Below the pieces are notes generated by a model. The model was not told the DNA's origin. It saw only the letters and a list, made by a program, of their open reading frames with translations, and did no database searches. The translations under genes and the position numbers were made by a program. Positions 33,230 to 44,846 of a stretch of 64,000 bases of DNA are shown here, in pieces (within the stretch, counting starts at the first letter, position 1; every line of letters begins with the position of its first letter). The stretch is taken from assembly GCA_907164885.2 (NCBI GenBank), contig OU015491.1:119524931-119588930 (forward strand), written 5' to 3'. Origin of the DNA: Dolomedes plantarius (taxonomy: Eukaryota; Arthropoda; Arachnida; Araneae; Dolomedidae).

Positions 33230-34619
33230 TAGGGCTTAACCCGACTTTCTGTTTGATTACACCAGTTCTCTCTGTGAATTTAAGGGAAAATATACTAAAT
33301 GAAAACTTACAACTTCCAATCTCATAAGAGATCTTGTGTAAAAGCGTTAATTCAATACTTAAATTTATCCATTAGGATTAACGCAATTAAAGCGATTTTC
33401 ATTGATACATCACTAAAACTACTTTAAAATTCTTTTATTTTCTATACTTTTTTTTCGTATTTTCAAATAGGTACTGTATTTGATACTTTAATGTATTCAT
33501 CTTTTAAATTCTATTTGCAGTTACTATCTCCTAGAGCACAATAGTCATTTTAAATGTATTGAGTATCATCTTGTATCCAGAGATCAAAAAGAAGTAATCC
33601 CAAAATGCTAAAAAGGGTCATTTTGGGAGATTTCAGTGATCACTGAGACCAGTATAGTTCCACAGGAAGCGAAACAAACTTAAAGTGGTTTACAACATCC
33701 TATCCACGATGCAGACGGACAAGGTAACTAGCACCCATAAACACTATTAACATATAATTAACATATAAGTGTTTAAAGTGACAAGAAGAAACTGGTCTAA
33801 GTAAATTTAAGAGCTATAAACATTGTTTACTAGGGAATGAAATCTAGTTTTTCTCTTGCTAAATTCCAGACGCTATATAAAATGCTAAAATACAGGAATG
33901 AAATTTCTGCATCTGTGCCGTAAACGGTTTTGTTTATAAAAAGAAAAAGAAGAGACACTGAACAGTTTGTCTCTAACGAGACAGAAATAGCTTAGTATTG
34001 TGAATGTGAGGTTATCCTAACATAAAATACAAATACTTTCCGTAATTAAATGTACCTCTTAAATTTAATCGTCTTACATTTTGAAAGCTTTCGGTGAATT
34101 TTTCAGTCTTTTTCTTTCCCTCTACGCAGACAACTGAAAGTACTATACGACAAAAAATCTAGTTTCTAAATTACGCTAAATGAAATCAGTACGTAAGGAA
34201 CTAGATCCATTTCATTGATGATAACATTCCGATATCACTACTGAGGAGAATTTTTTTTATCGATTCTCTAATGTATCATGAATGACATACTTATCAGTAA
34301 TAGGAAATTTGATTGAGGTACTAAAGGAATTATGCATGTTCTTGTAGGTAACTTCTGTATGAAATTCAGTTTCTGAAACAATCTTTAAAAGCCATCTATT
34401 TTGCGAACATGAAAGAAATACCTAAACAAATAAGAAATATAGCATTAAACTAATAAATTATAAAGGCAACCGAAAACCTTAAATGGTATTTGTCAAACAG
34501 AGATAAGAAACTATATAAGCGAATTTAATCAACCGACAAGGCTTTATTCATTCGGAGCGAAGCACTATATAGCACACAGTCTAACCGATGGTGGTCATTA
34601 TTAGAGTTTATCAGTCAGG
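33230..34619. other. no recognisable feature
   Basis: AT-rich DNA. No termini or protein-like frame. Confidence 0.4.
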
Positions 34620-34990
34620 AGTAAGTCAATGTACTTGAATTCGTATTTGAAGATTGGGATTTCATTCCCGAATATTAGATCTCCACTCAAAAAGGACAAA
34701 ATCATCGGAGCATGAATTAGTTAAATATATGTATATCAATAGTTGAAATATATATATATATATATATTTTATAAAGAGGGGACGTGACACCAATAATTCT
34801 TGTCTACTGTCATTTCCAGAGGACTGCCAAAACCACTGTGGCTGCACCAGTCTGATGCTTCTGCCATTTAAACTAACGGATCCAAACTATTCAATATTAT
34901 AGTTTGGTGTTATAGTTTCCCTAGGCACGCACTACGAGACCCCAGTGCGGTGTTTATATGAAGGTAAGCAAGGAAACAGAAACATTCATA
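34620..34990 (-). repeat. possible tRNA-derived SINE-like block
   Basis: On the minus strand TTAGTTTAAATGGCAGAAGC (about 34855-34874) resembles a pol III A-box region, and a GTGGTTTTGGC motif about 30 nt later could be a worn B-box. Composition is more balanced than in the flanks. A (TA)10 run lies at 34748-34767. Ends are not defined. Confidence 0.3.
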
Positions 34991-34999
34991 CACAGAAGA

Positions 35000-35215
35000 A
35001 TAATATTTTGTTTATTCACAAACGTTGTACACCAGCTATGAACGATAGACTGCAGCTCCTCTTTTAAGACGGGAGCTGCTTCTTACAGGCAGAAGACTAA
35101 TTTTTTACCCCAATTTTTACATCCATATCTTATGCGTGATTCGAACCTTCACCCCGGCATGGCTGGTTAATGGCATGTCGACTCTGCCACTGGGCGGCGC
35201 AATACAATTTTACCT
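35000..35215 (-). repeat. tRNA-derived SINE
   Basis: The minus strand has GTGGCAGAGTCGACATGCC (A-box region) and GAAGGTTCGAATCACGC (B-box GGTTCGAATC), spaced as in a tRNA-derived pol III promoter, beginning at about 35200. Downstream body sequence includes a strong hairpin, GCAGCTCC...GGGAGCTGC, at 35052-35080. No clean target duplication was found, so the ends are approximate. Confidence 0.6.
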
Positions 35216-37455
35216 CATAAGCCGGCCTAAACAAACCCCAACGTTCAAAATATCCCAAATTGAATCGGCCCCAACGATCACTTTCAACCTCTAATTAATT
35301 GCTGAACTCGACCAAAAATCGACCCGGGTCAATACAATAAGAAAAAAAACTGGCAAAAATAAATTAAAAAACGCTTAAATCAGTTTAAAAAGTTCTTATT
35401 TTAGCACTTTTTTAAATTTAAAACGTGGTTAAAAAAAGTGATAGAATAAATTTCGCTTCAATAAAAAAAAAGAATTAAAAAAATTCACTTCAATAAGAAA
35501 AAAAAAACTCGCCAGATCGTTAGTGGTTCGTCATGCTGTGTTACCCCCTTTCATTCACACTTTCTCCCCCAGGCCACTGGGATCCTTTGGTAAATAATCA
35601 GAGAAAATCTCGCAAAAAGTCTGAGCGGTTTTTTGTAGTCATGGTGTAAATCGGTCAACCAATGATAATCTTTTCTGAATCGAACTCTTTATTCCCGAGT
35701 TGAGAGAACTAGCCGTTCCTAAAACCTTGGTGCTGTAAATGTGTCAGATATAATAAACACATGCGATTGCCTACTGAAAATATTCACACAGAAATTAGAA
35801 TACTTGTACGTTCTAGGTGTGTTAACAACTTTATGAGGAAAAAAACTGGACCTCCCCTCATAAAGGCATTTTCAAGACTTAGAGATTATATTTCATCTTG
35901 TTTTATTATGAACTAACGTTTAAAATTATTTTTACTTCCATGTAAAAATCTCAGGAAGAAATATTCATTAAAATTATAAATTTCTATTCTTCTATTCTTT
36001 TATTGGACTTTTCTTCCTCTATTCACCAATAAAATGAAACTTGTAAAACTGAAGATAAATAATTCGTCTTTTGTTATTACCAGAATAACATGTTTCTGTT
36101 TGAGGAATTAAAATTTCAAAAATAAAAACAATTTTATAATATGTTACATATTGCTTGAGAGGGTAGATCCTTTTTTAGATGTAACCAGACTAAAGGAACC
36201 AAGATCATTCTGTACTCTAAAATGTAGTGTATGTACATTATTAAATACTTATGCAATATCCGGGCTTTCTATTGAATTTAGACATTAACTCATATTTTTG
36301 GAAATCCTCCCAATTTAAACTTCTTATATAGACTGAATTTATTGTTGAACGTATCAAAAGATTCTCTCTTAGAATGTTTTCGACCTTTATGTCGTAAATA
36401 ACTATAAATCTGGCCTTACATATAAAGCCTGACGTATAAAGTTTTTTCCACAGCAGTTGCTTTCCTTAATCCGAGGTATAAGTTTGGAACAGACGTTTTT
36501 TGTCAAAGAAAGGAATTAGGATTTGTAAGGGGCGGGGTAATTCTGTATTTGTTTTTCAGTCATTCCATGCGGTATAAACTGGAAACCTAATTGTGCGGTA
36601 TATATTTATAGAATGAAATAATAAAAACATAATGAAATAAGTTTCAATGAAATCGTTTTTAATTATAGTTAATAATGTGTTCGTTACGAAGTTGGATAAA
36701 AGAAGACGTGTTTTTTTGATAAGATTATTAAAAATTTTATTACTGACATCTGACGGCTCAGAGAAGAATATTTTGTTTTCGGAAAATCAAGAATTAGGGA
36801 TGGGAGAAATTAAAGAATTTTTCGTTAATGACATAGATATTGCTTACCTAAATAATGAAAGGTAATCTTCAATAACGAATAAGATGAATAGAGAGAAATA
36901 CTCCCTAAATTCAAAGGCAGAAATTTTGAATATGATGGTTTCATACTTTATATGCTTGTTCTTTTCAATGGGAACAGACAGTGTGAAACCATCTTTGCAA
37001 AGAAAGCGTAATCCTAAACAGTGAAAATAAAGTGTTCAGTTGCATTCTAATTATGATACAAAAATGTCTATTGTAACGGTAAATGACGTTTATAAAATCA
37101 TTTAACAAAAATACAAAAGTTTAATAATTCAAACCAGATATAAGAAAAAAAATATCATTACAAACCACATACTTCATAGATTTCATTGAAATTAAAAAAT
37201 AATAAACTGTGCCAAAATAACAAATTTGAGAAACCAGGCCAAATAGGCAGAGTATAAAGTAAAAATATACATACAAGTAACATTAGTTTGTTTTTTTAAC
37301 GTGCCAAAGAAACGCCGCCTTGTTGGCAGGTTTAATGCATTTTGTCATCTTCTTGTGCAGTTAATTTGTGTCATAGTTCATGATGTACCATGGTTCTTTC
37401 CGTAGTGGACTGGCTGACTGCAGATTTTTCTCACCAGTAAATATTTAGAAAAATT
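35216..37455. other. mostly featureless, one exon-like segment
   Basis: 35216-35350 and 35500-35720 are less AT-rich but not recognised. The only frame worth noting is at 36669-36861. Confidence 0.4.
36669..36861 (+). CDS. exon-like segment, unrecognised
   Basis: An AG acceptor (TTTTTAATTATAG at 36668) is followed by an open segment containing KLDKRRRVFLIRLLKILLLT, then a charged stretch (SDGSEKNILFSENQ and GEIKEFFVNDIDIAYL), ending at an AAAG/GTAATC donor (36861/36862). Mixed hydrophobic and charged composition is better than the local background, but no family is recognised and no partner exon found. It could be chance. Confidence 0.2.
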
Positions 37456-37848
37456 ATGGATAAGGAATTCCTTTCCTCCAGCGTACTTATTCATATCTCA
37501 TGGATCCTAGAAGCACTTTCCTTAACGTATCATCCTTGCTCTTTGGAACTATATTTATCGAAATTTCGGACTAAGAATTCCGTTTCTTCTAGCGTACTCA
37601 TTCAAAGCTCATGGATCCTAGAGGCACTTCCCTTAACGCATCATCCTTGCTCTTTGAAACGATATTTAGAGAAATTTCGGATTAAGAATTCCGTTCCCTA
37701 CTGCGTACTCATTCAAAGCTCATGGATCCTAGAGGCACTTCCCTTAACGTATCATCCTTGCTCTTTGGAACTATATTTAGAGAAATTTCGGATTAGGAAT
37801 TCCTTTCCCTCCGTGACAAATAATCCTATAGGTGGCAGCTTTGAGTAA
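37456..37848 (+). repeat. 111-bp minisatellite, three units, frame-preserving
   Basis: The CATGGATCCTAGARGCACTT block recurs at 37501, 37612 and 37723, exactly 111 bp apart. Because 111 is a multiple of three, the plus-strand frame from ATG 37456 stays open for 130 residues as three repeats of a 37-residue unit (core SSWILEALPLTYHPCSLELY). A further diverged unit occurs alone at 39917-39985. The open frame is most simply explained by the repeat, as there is no sign of expression. Confidence 0.9.
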
Positions 37849-38644
37849 TACCAATATAATAATAATTAATATTTAGTATTTTTCGTGAATTGAAACATTT
37901 AAACGATTATGGTTTAAAATGACAGATTTATTGAATCTATATGTCACACAATAATACAATTTCATTAATCATCCTTGATACCAGTTACACTGTTTATACA
38001 TTTCCATTAAAATTATATTTTAAAAAATGCAAGTAGGTAACTCTTCATTTCTTAGTTCATTATTTTCAGTTAATTACCTTCATTGACATAGCTCAAATAA
38101 TAACGCAATTATTACTTACATTTAGGCTCATTCCTTTTCTATTAATTGATCATATTATTTCCTATTACTTAGCAACTCCTAAACTCATTAAATATTTAAT
38201 GATTATTATGGCCGTATGAAGCAATGATATTAGGACGATATTAGCAATGATATGTAATGTGAGAGAACAACACAGTACCTATTTTAATTACGCAGGATTA
38301 ATGGGTAAGGGTACACGTTTCAATTAGTAACCTCACGAACGCCTTGAAATGGTCACTACACACTCTTGAACTCGAGGAAGGGCGTCACTCGCTGGTCTAT
38401 GGTGAAGGGATCTGTCAGCTATTTCGGCACATGTCCAACATTGGTCATCCTCATCGGGCCTCCTCAGTAGCAATTCTTCTCCGTCACGTCGGTTTTCTTC
38501 TCGAACACACTCCATCTCATACTGTCGGACGTTTTTGCGGAGCAAATAAAATCATGCACCGGGCATCGCCCCTCGAACGCTCAATTTCCGTAATCGGTGA
38601 CTGGTTTAGATGGCTATTTTCATTGCCTTGCTTCCGCAGCTATA
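37849..38644. other. AT-rich, then GC-richer unassigned block
   Basis: 37849-38330 is AT-rich. 38335-38640 is abruptly GC-richer and open on both strands (minus 38333-38545, plus 38344-38670). No family recognised; it may be part of an unidentified repeat. Confidence 0.4.
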
Positions 38645-39345
38645 CAGGGTGTCCCAAAACGACCGCATAAACTCTGCACAGCTAGATTCCTCGTTGGGAG
38701 TAAATAAAAACTGCCCAAAGAAGCATTCCTGTACGATCCATAGTTTACGAGAAAAATACGAAAAACAAAGTATGACGTCACTGCCGGTGCAAGAAAAAAA
38801 ACACTTTATTGGACATATCAACAACAATATTTGCATATCTTTCCAGACGATAATGTTTAAAACGTTCGCCGCGCATATCGCGTCATGCATACGCGCGCGC
38901 CATGGAATGACGTTAAGCCGCCATTGAACTGGTATTTAAAAGGCTGCATCTTGCAGCTACCGGTAGTCTTCGTATGGTGGCCATGTACTCCGTTCGTGAC
39001 TACTGCGACATGTACTTGATGTACGGCCGATGTAATGGAAATGCCTTACGAACTGCTAGGGAGTATGCCCGTCGATATCCGTCCCGCCGACCTCCCGATG
39101 TCAACGTCATTCGTAGGTTGGACGACAGACTGCGAAATACGGGAAGAGTCTTGCCAACAGCCAATCTTCACGATACTGGAAGACCGCGGAGCGGCCTGAC
39201 GGTAGCACAGGCGGATGCAATACTGCAGAGGGTAGAAGAGACGCCCGAGGTAAGCACACGCGCATTAGCCCGTGAGATGACTTCAAGTAAAAGTACTGTG
39301 CACAGGCTTTTACGGTCTGAGAGGCTACACCCATCATGGCTCCCC
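38645..39345 (+). mobile_element. 5' part of a mariner-like transposon (DUF4817-type transposase)
   Basis: It starts CAGGGTGTCCCAAAACGACC just after TATA, the kind of terminus seen on arthropod transposons whose transposase has a DUF4817 head. The transposase N-terminus follows at 38974. The right half and right terminus were not found: similarity ends near 39345 and unrelated pyrimidine-rich DNA follows. Confidence 0.6.
38974..39345 (+). pseudogene. transposase N-terminal DNA-binding region, truncated
   Basis: From ATG 38974 (or 38983, giving MYSVRDYCDMYLMYGRCNGN) the frame shows the DUF4817 helix-turn-helix of arthropod transposases: AREYARRYPSRRPPDVNVIR, then a linker with GRPRSGLTVAQADAIL, then a second helix-turn-helix STRALAREMTSSKSTVHRLL. 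Similarity ends after RLHP; the DDE catalytic domain is absent. The frame continues to 39435 with unrelated hydrophobic residues. It can bind DNA at best. Confidence 0.75.
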
Positions 39346-39916
39346 CTTCTCGTTGTTTCATTGGGTAAATCATTTCCTCTACTTCTTTTTTATTGGTCTG
39401 TAGATTTCTTATATCTGCCTCTCTTCCACACTTGAGCCTAGACCGACAGCCCTCTACCCCACTTCCCGGAATGGGGGGGAAAAGTTCGTCTTCACCTTCT
39501 CACGGTCAGGAAATACGGTTAAGTAATTTTCGGCTTACCGCGGGGCACGTACTTTTCCTACCGCTAACTGTTATGGACTTACGTTCCCATCCACATGACG
39601 CGCGCAGTTAGTACCTGCAGAATCTCCTAATTTTTCCTGGTCATTCACTTCGCTCATCTTTCAACTGTCTTCCTTTTTATATTTGTATCTATAATTTCCT
39701 TTATAATTGCCGCCTTCTTGCATTCCATTTCCGTCTTCAAATTCTTTCTTTTATGCTCCCTTCCTGTCTCTTGTCTTCTGTCATTACCCCGACTTCCTGT
39801 TTCTATGCTGCATCTATACACTGCTCTTGTTTTTTCAATTAAGTATTTTCACATACATTTTTCCATTTCATTCTTCGATCTTTGGATGTCGCAAAAACTC
39901 CGCGACACTCCCCAAC

Positions 39917-39985
39917 GTACTCATCTAAAGCTCTTGGATCCCAGAGGCACCTTCCTTAACGTATCAGTCTTGCTCTTTGTAACTG
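39917..39985 (+). repeat. isolated unit of the 111-bp minisatellite family
   Basis: CGTACTCATCTAAAGCTCTT, GGATCCCAGAGGCACCTTCC and TTAACGTATCAGTCTTGCTC match the units at 37456-37848 with about 10% differences, in the same orientation, 2.1 kb away. Confidence 0.85.
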
Positions 39986-40084
39986 GTCTTCTTTCTTCCA
40001 ATCATGTTAGATGACCACTGCAAGATCGGCGTCCGAGGGCGCAGCCCACATGATGTCGATACCCTATGTTACTTGATGGTACAT

Positions 40085-40160
40085 GATGGCGTACTTATCG
40101 TTTATGCCTTGCTAAGAAGCCTATAATGGGCGAAACTTAGCTAGAAGGCTGTGGTAGAGT
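40085..40160 (+). repeat. dispersed repeat, copy 2 (partner 6190)
   Basis: Shares GCGTACTYATCGKTTATGCC and following sequence with 6195-6285. Confidence 0.55.
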
Positions 40161-40624
40161 TAATTGGGTGGGTCGTGATTTAATATAGTGGTAGGCAATG
40201 ATACTATTACTCTGAATTCTAAACAATACATTAATTTATTAACACAACACATATATTAGTACACATTCAATTATATTATTGATAATTATGAGCCTAAAGA
40301 AATACTCATTATATCAAGGTATTATTTGACTGCACTATTTCACTTATTTAAATTAATTTAATTTCAGTACGCAATATATATTATTTCTTAACTTCCGCCT
40401 ATATTACAAGACTCGGGGGTTTATAGACTTTTTGGCAATAGGTAATGAAAGGTTACCCCCATTTGTGCAGACTGCAGAGGGGAAACATTCGCCGGCATAT
40501 TCACGTGCATCTATTGGGATATCTTTCTTCAGGATTCACTTTCGCTGGTGAACGCAGTCATCAGAATCACTATATGTCGTGGGAAGAGGCGGACTTTAAC
40601 GGCCGGATCGGTTCTCCATATTTG

Positions 40625-40818
40625 GCTTGTGGGGGTCAGGCAATTTGTCTTGGTTCCGTATCTCAACTATTCTCATCTCATCGGTAGCTTGCAGGGGTCA
40701 GACAATCTATCTTGGCTCCGACGCTCCTTTATGCTCCTCTCATAGCTAGCTTGCGGGGGTCAGGCAATCTTTCTCGGCTCCACTATTCATCTGATCTCCT
40801 CTCATCGTTGGCTTGCAG
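40625..40818 (+). repeat. 62-bp minisatellite, three units and a partial
   Basis: GCTTGYRGGGGTCAGRCAAT begins units at 40625, 40687 and 40749, with a partial unit at 40811, all exactly 62 bp apart. Each unit has CTYGGYTCC and a CTCATC run before the next. Confidence 0.9.
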
Positions 40819-41610
40819 GCTTACAGCGATGCGCTAAGTCGGGGCGCAATCTCCCATATATTCTTTTTAAACTTCTCGCTCATGAGGCTACAACTCTATA
40901 TATTCGTGTGTTAAGTCTGAGAGTCAAAATCAATTATATCCTTTTTTTTATATTCTCACTCTCTCTATTTTTTATCTTCTCAACGCCCCACCTTTTACAT
41001 TTTCATTCGTCTCTCATGTTCAATCTTTTTTTTTACTTCCACTTCGATTCGCTAATTTTTATCACCTAATTTTGTCTCTAAACCATTCAGAGAGAGGGGC
41101 GTTTCATACAAAAACAATTCCGCCTTCGACTCATCCCTGCCTTTCTAGGGATCCTGTTTTCCCAGAACATCTCCTATGTGTGGGGTCATCTTCTCTTTGC
41201 CAACATTTCCCTTTTCATCTCAATGTCCCCTCTATATAGCCCCCTCGCTGTTTCGACTCTTAACTGTTGCTTTTCAATTTCTTCTTCTTCATCCGGTCCT
41301 TTGTATGAGCAAGCGCCATTTCAATTTTCTCATTTTACCGCCGATTGTCCGATTTAATTTGGTTGTCTACCCTTTTCGAACTTCTAACATACCGTATCCC
41401 CACGACATTCTTCTTGTATCGTCTGGCATCATTTCACTGTTCCATTTTCCGTCCCGTTTGTTAATTGGTTTTTCTGCACCTTTTCTATTTTCTTTTTTTA
41501 TATGTCGTAATCCACGACAAAGGCCACCTCAGCGTTCGAGATGTATATTTCACTGCATACGAATTTGTGTCCATGGTCGCAAGAAACGCGATCGGGTGGT
41601 ATAAGTAATT

Positions 41611-42629
41611 TTCAAACAGGAAAATGGGATTTATTATGCTTGGCCATTTTGGTTTCTGAAGTTCAGATGTGTGAAAATGCGATATTTAAGAATAACATAT
41701 TTTAAAAAAAAATGATGGAATTCAATTCTAGTGAATAAAATCTGCTTCTTCACTTACACATTAAATGTAATTAAAATTTTCTTACATTACGCAAATACAG
41801 AAATTTATCAACTGTCTAATAAGTTTAAATCCCTGACTATGTGAATTAAAATTGTTAGTCACTGCTATCAGACATCTTTCTTCCGCAGTGTTTTAAAATT
41901 GTTCCACTAATAAGCTCATAAAAATTTTGTAATAATGTAGCAGACAAAACATTTGGAAAGTAAATATTAATCGAGTAAATTGCAAAATATTGCATGAATT
42001 TTCCTTAATGAAGTGTCAAACAAATAAAATATTTGCTTTCAAAATTGAACAAACAGTGCTGAAAGTGAATTAAATGTATATTGACATCAAAAGTTTTTGT
42101 TAAAGAAAACTGAATGTCATGCATATAGACATTTAATATTCGCAAAGGATGAAAAAGTTCTGTTTTACGATTAAACAGTTTCACTATGACACTTTTTTAA
42201 AATTACTCTCATCAAAGATCTTCAAAAAATTCCTATTAACAGTTATGAAATAGGAATTATTCTATTCTTAGAAAAGGAAAAGCTGCTGTCGTCAATAGAT
42301 AAAACTCGCCTTTTAAGAGTTAAAAGGTTTTCTACGTTATCTTTTGTCAAAGCTTACTAACTCTTTTTTTCCGGCATTAATCGGATAAAAACACTTTGCA
42401 TTCATGTTGATTTCCAAATAAAGAGACTAATTTATTTCGCTGAAATCACAAATGTTTTGTGGTTTTGTGCTAAGACTCGAATAAAATAAGTTGAAATGAT
42501 TGCTTTATGAATTTCAGGAAAATGATAATATTGTTTCGTGTTCACTATTCAGTAACTTTTTCAAATAAACAATTAATCTCATCTCCGGAAAACAAACTTC
42601 GTCTTCAAAACTGATTTATAATATATCAA
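41611..42629. other. no recognisable feature
   Basis: AT-rich with no protein-like frame or termini. Confidence 0.5.
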
Positions 42630-43112
42630 ACATTAAATAATTACAAGATAAAAGAACTTTTTATATACCATGTTTTTAAATTTTCTGTTGAATCATATAA
42701 ACTTGACAATTCTATGTACTAATAAATGCTTTTTTAAAATTTTTTCAATTAATTATCCCATCAACTTGAAAGAAAATGATCAAATTCGTAATAAAGAGGT
42801 ATGAAATGCGTAATAAATCGTTTAGCTAGAAAATTGGAAGTTAACTTGTGTTTAACTTTTCGTTACCGTCCCGGCCGATAGATAGCTGCGCCATTCTACA
42901 AAACAAAATTAACTGAAAATGATTTCAATTCTGCTTAAAGATGGCTAAAAGTATTAAAAGAATGCATTGTCATCGTGTTCTGAGCTATTCTAAAAGTTTC
43001 AAATGTCTAGCTAGTCGGGAAGTTAGTTAAAAATTGATTGCAAGATTTGTACTGGACAAACACACAAAAAAAACAAAGAAACAAACAAGAAAGCGAGTTA
43101 ATAAAAACATGG
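42630..43112 (+). repeat. dispersed 0.48-kb repeat, copy 2 (partner 21503-21963)
   Basis: See copy 1. Here the segment ends TAATAAAAACATGG and the flanks differ from those of copy 1, which fixes both boundaries to within a few bases. Confidence 0.8.
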
Positions 43113-44603
43113 TAAACAGCACAACACGTTTCTAAACCGTGTAGATAATTAGGTTTTTTTATCGTATAAAATAATTTGAGTTTTTGTCATTACAAAATTT
43201 CGTGCATAAATTGTTGACTTTTCCTTTGGAGTAAATTATATATCTTCCAACGCTATTGTGTCCCTTGACTTTCACAACTCTTATAAAAAGAAACAAAAAA
43301 TTTCATTTCAGAAAGAAAAAAATTCGCAGCATGGGAAATCCGGCAACCTGCTTAGCCGAATAGCGCTTCTGAAACCTTTATAATTTGAAAATAGAGTATA
43401 TGAAAGTAGTGGAGAGAAACTTATGAGAAATATAATATATATTCTTATCGCTGAAAACAAATACTATTCCTTACATGTTGATGCCATTGTGAATAATATG
43501 TCTGAAAAGAATACTGGATAATATTTAATAAATTAAAGCATAGGGAATAAATCTTTTGTGCTAGGCGGACAAAAATAAGTTTGCATATAAAATATATATT
43601 TATTTTATTTTAATTTGTAAAATTTCTCCATGTGTACATATATTTGGAGATAGATAAAGAATTCATAAAGTTGTCCAAACTAAGTGAATTACTCTCCAAA
43701 TATTTAACAATTCCAAATTCAATAAAGGTTAATCCAAATATTTTTTTTTACTTTAGTAAAAAAACTGTGAATCTATTTTAAAACCCACTCTGTCCATCTC
43801 CTATATTTACTGTTGCTATTCTTTTTCCTCGCAACCAAGTTTAACACATGCATTTTATTAACTTAAATTTATTGTAATCATCCTGGAAAACATACACGAC
43901 ATAATGTCAATCTTTGAAAAAATTTACATTCAATAACGTCAGTATGAAAATGTTTTTATTAGGTTTACCTAATATGATACAGTCATTGTCTTATAGACAA
44001 GCACATTTCCCCGTTCAAGTTAAAAATTTGCATTTCCTTGCCGAATATGTCGAATTTCCAAAAAACTCTCTTGAGAGATTCTGGGAACAATAAGTGTGAG
44101 GCTTTGTATTGAGCTAACTAAAGCGTTTTAAGTTGGTGTGGCAAAAGTCTCTTATAACCCCAGGGATTCGATCCAAATCTGGTTTACAAGTCAGATGAAT
44201 CCTAAACAATATTTAGAAAAACTTCTTGATTTTACTGGACGATTAACTATTTCATTGAATCTGATTCAAACACATCGCTACAACTGAATCTGATTTACAC
44301 GACATGAACAAATGTCATTTATCTTCATAGATGATGATTATCAGCGTCTGTAACAGAATGGAAAACATGCAGTAAATTACCCTTTAGTAATAGTTTATGA
44401 CTACAAGATGGGAAAACACTATTTCTCAGGAATGCCCACGTAAAATTCCAAATAACTATTGGAGTGAACTCTAGTTTAACATCAAATTAGATCTGTCTTT
44501 AATGACCCTGATATTATTATTTCAAACCCGTTAAAGAGCATTTTCTGCCTATGTAGGTTATATTCTCAATATATCAGAAATAAAAGGAGGCTATGGATAT
44601 TAC
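43113..44603. other. no recognisable feature
   Basis: AT-rich DNA. No frame or repeat termini seen. Confidence 0.5.
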
Positions 44604-44617
44604 GTTTTAGGAAATAT

Positions 44618-44832
44618 ATATATTTTTTCCAGTGTACCACATATCGTGAGATATTTGCCTCTTGTTGTACACCTCGAAGTCTGATTGGTCACTTATATAT
44701 GGGAGCACCATTTAGGTGAGCCAGCATTGCTCCCTATTGGGGGACTACACGGTAAGGACCAGGCCTTACTAGGGATACGAACCCAAGCCCTTTGCATGGC
44801 AGCTGACGACGCTAAACACTATGTGGGTGGCA
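44618..44832 (-). mobile_element. tRNA-derived SINE with 14-bp target duplication
   Basis: The minus strand shows GTGTTTAGCGTCGTCAG (A-box) and CTTGGGTTCGTATCCC (B-box, GGTTCGTATCC) at tRNA-like spacing near the 5' end, and an A/T-rich 3' end. A perfect direct repeat GTTTTAGGAAATAT flanks the 215-bp unit (44604-44617 and 44833-44846), the hallmark of LINE-driven insertion. Confidence 0.88.
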
Positions 44833-44846
44833 GTTTTAGGAAATAT

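Larger units (their letters stand above)
39346..41610. other. pyrimidine-rich, minisatellite-bearing block
   Basis: The plus strand is strongly C/T-rich over most of this 2.2 kb, unlike the rest of the window. It contains a lone unit of the 37.5 kb minisatellite, a partner of the 6.2 kb repeat and a 62-bp minisatellite. Long plus-strand frames such as 41176-41604 are Phe/Leu/Ser-rich as expected from T/C bias and are not called. Confidence 0.5.

Noticed and set aside
41176..41604. 142-residue plus-strand ORF
   Set aside because: The Phe/Leu/Ser/Pro bias is what a C/T-rich strand produces; no motif or splice context.
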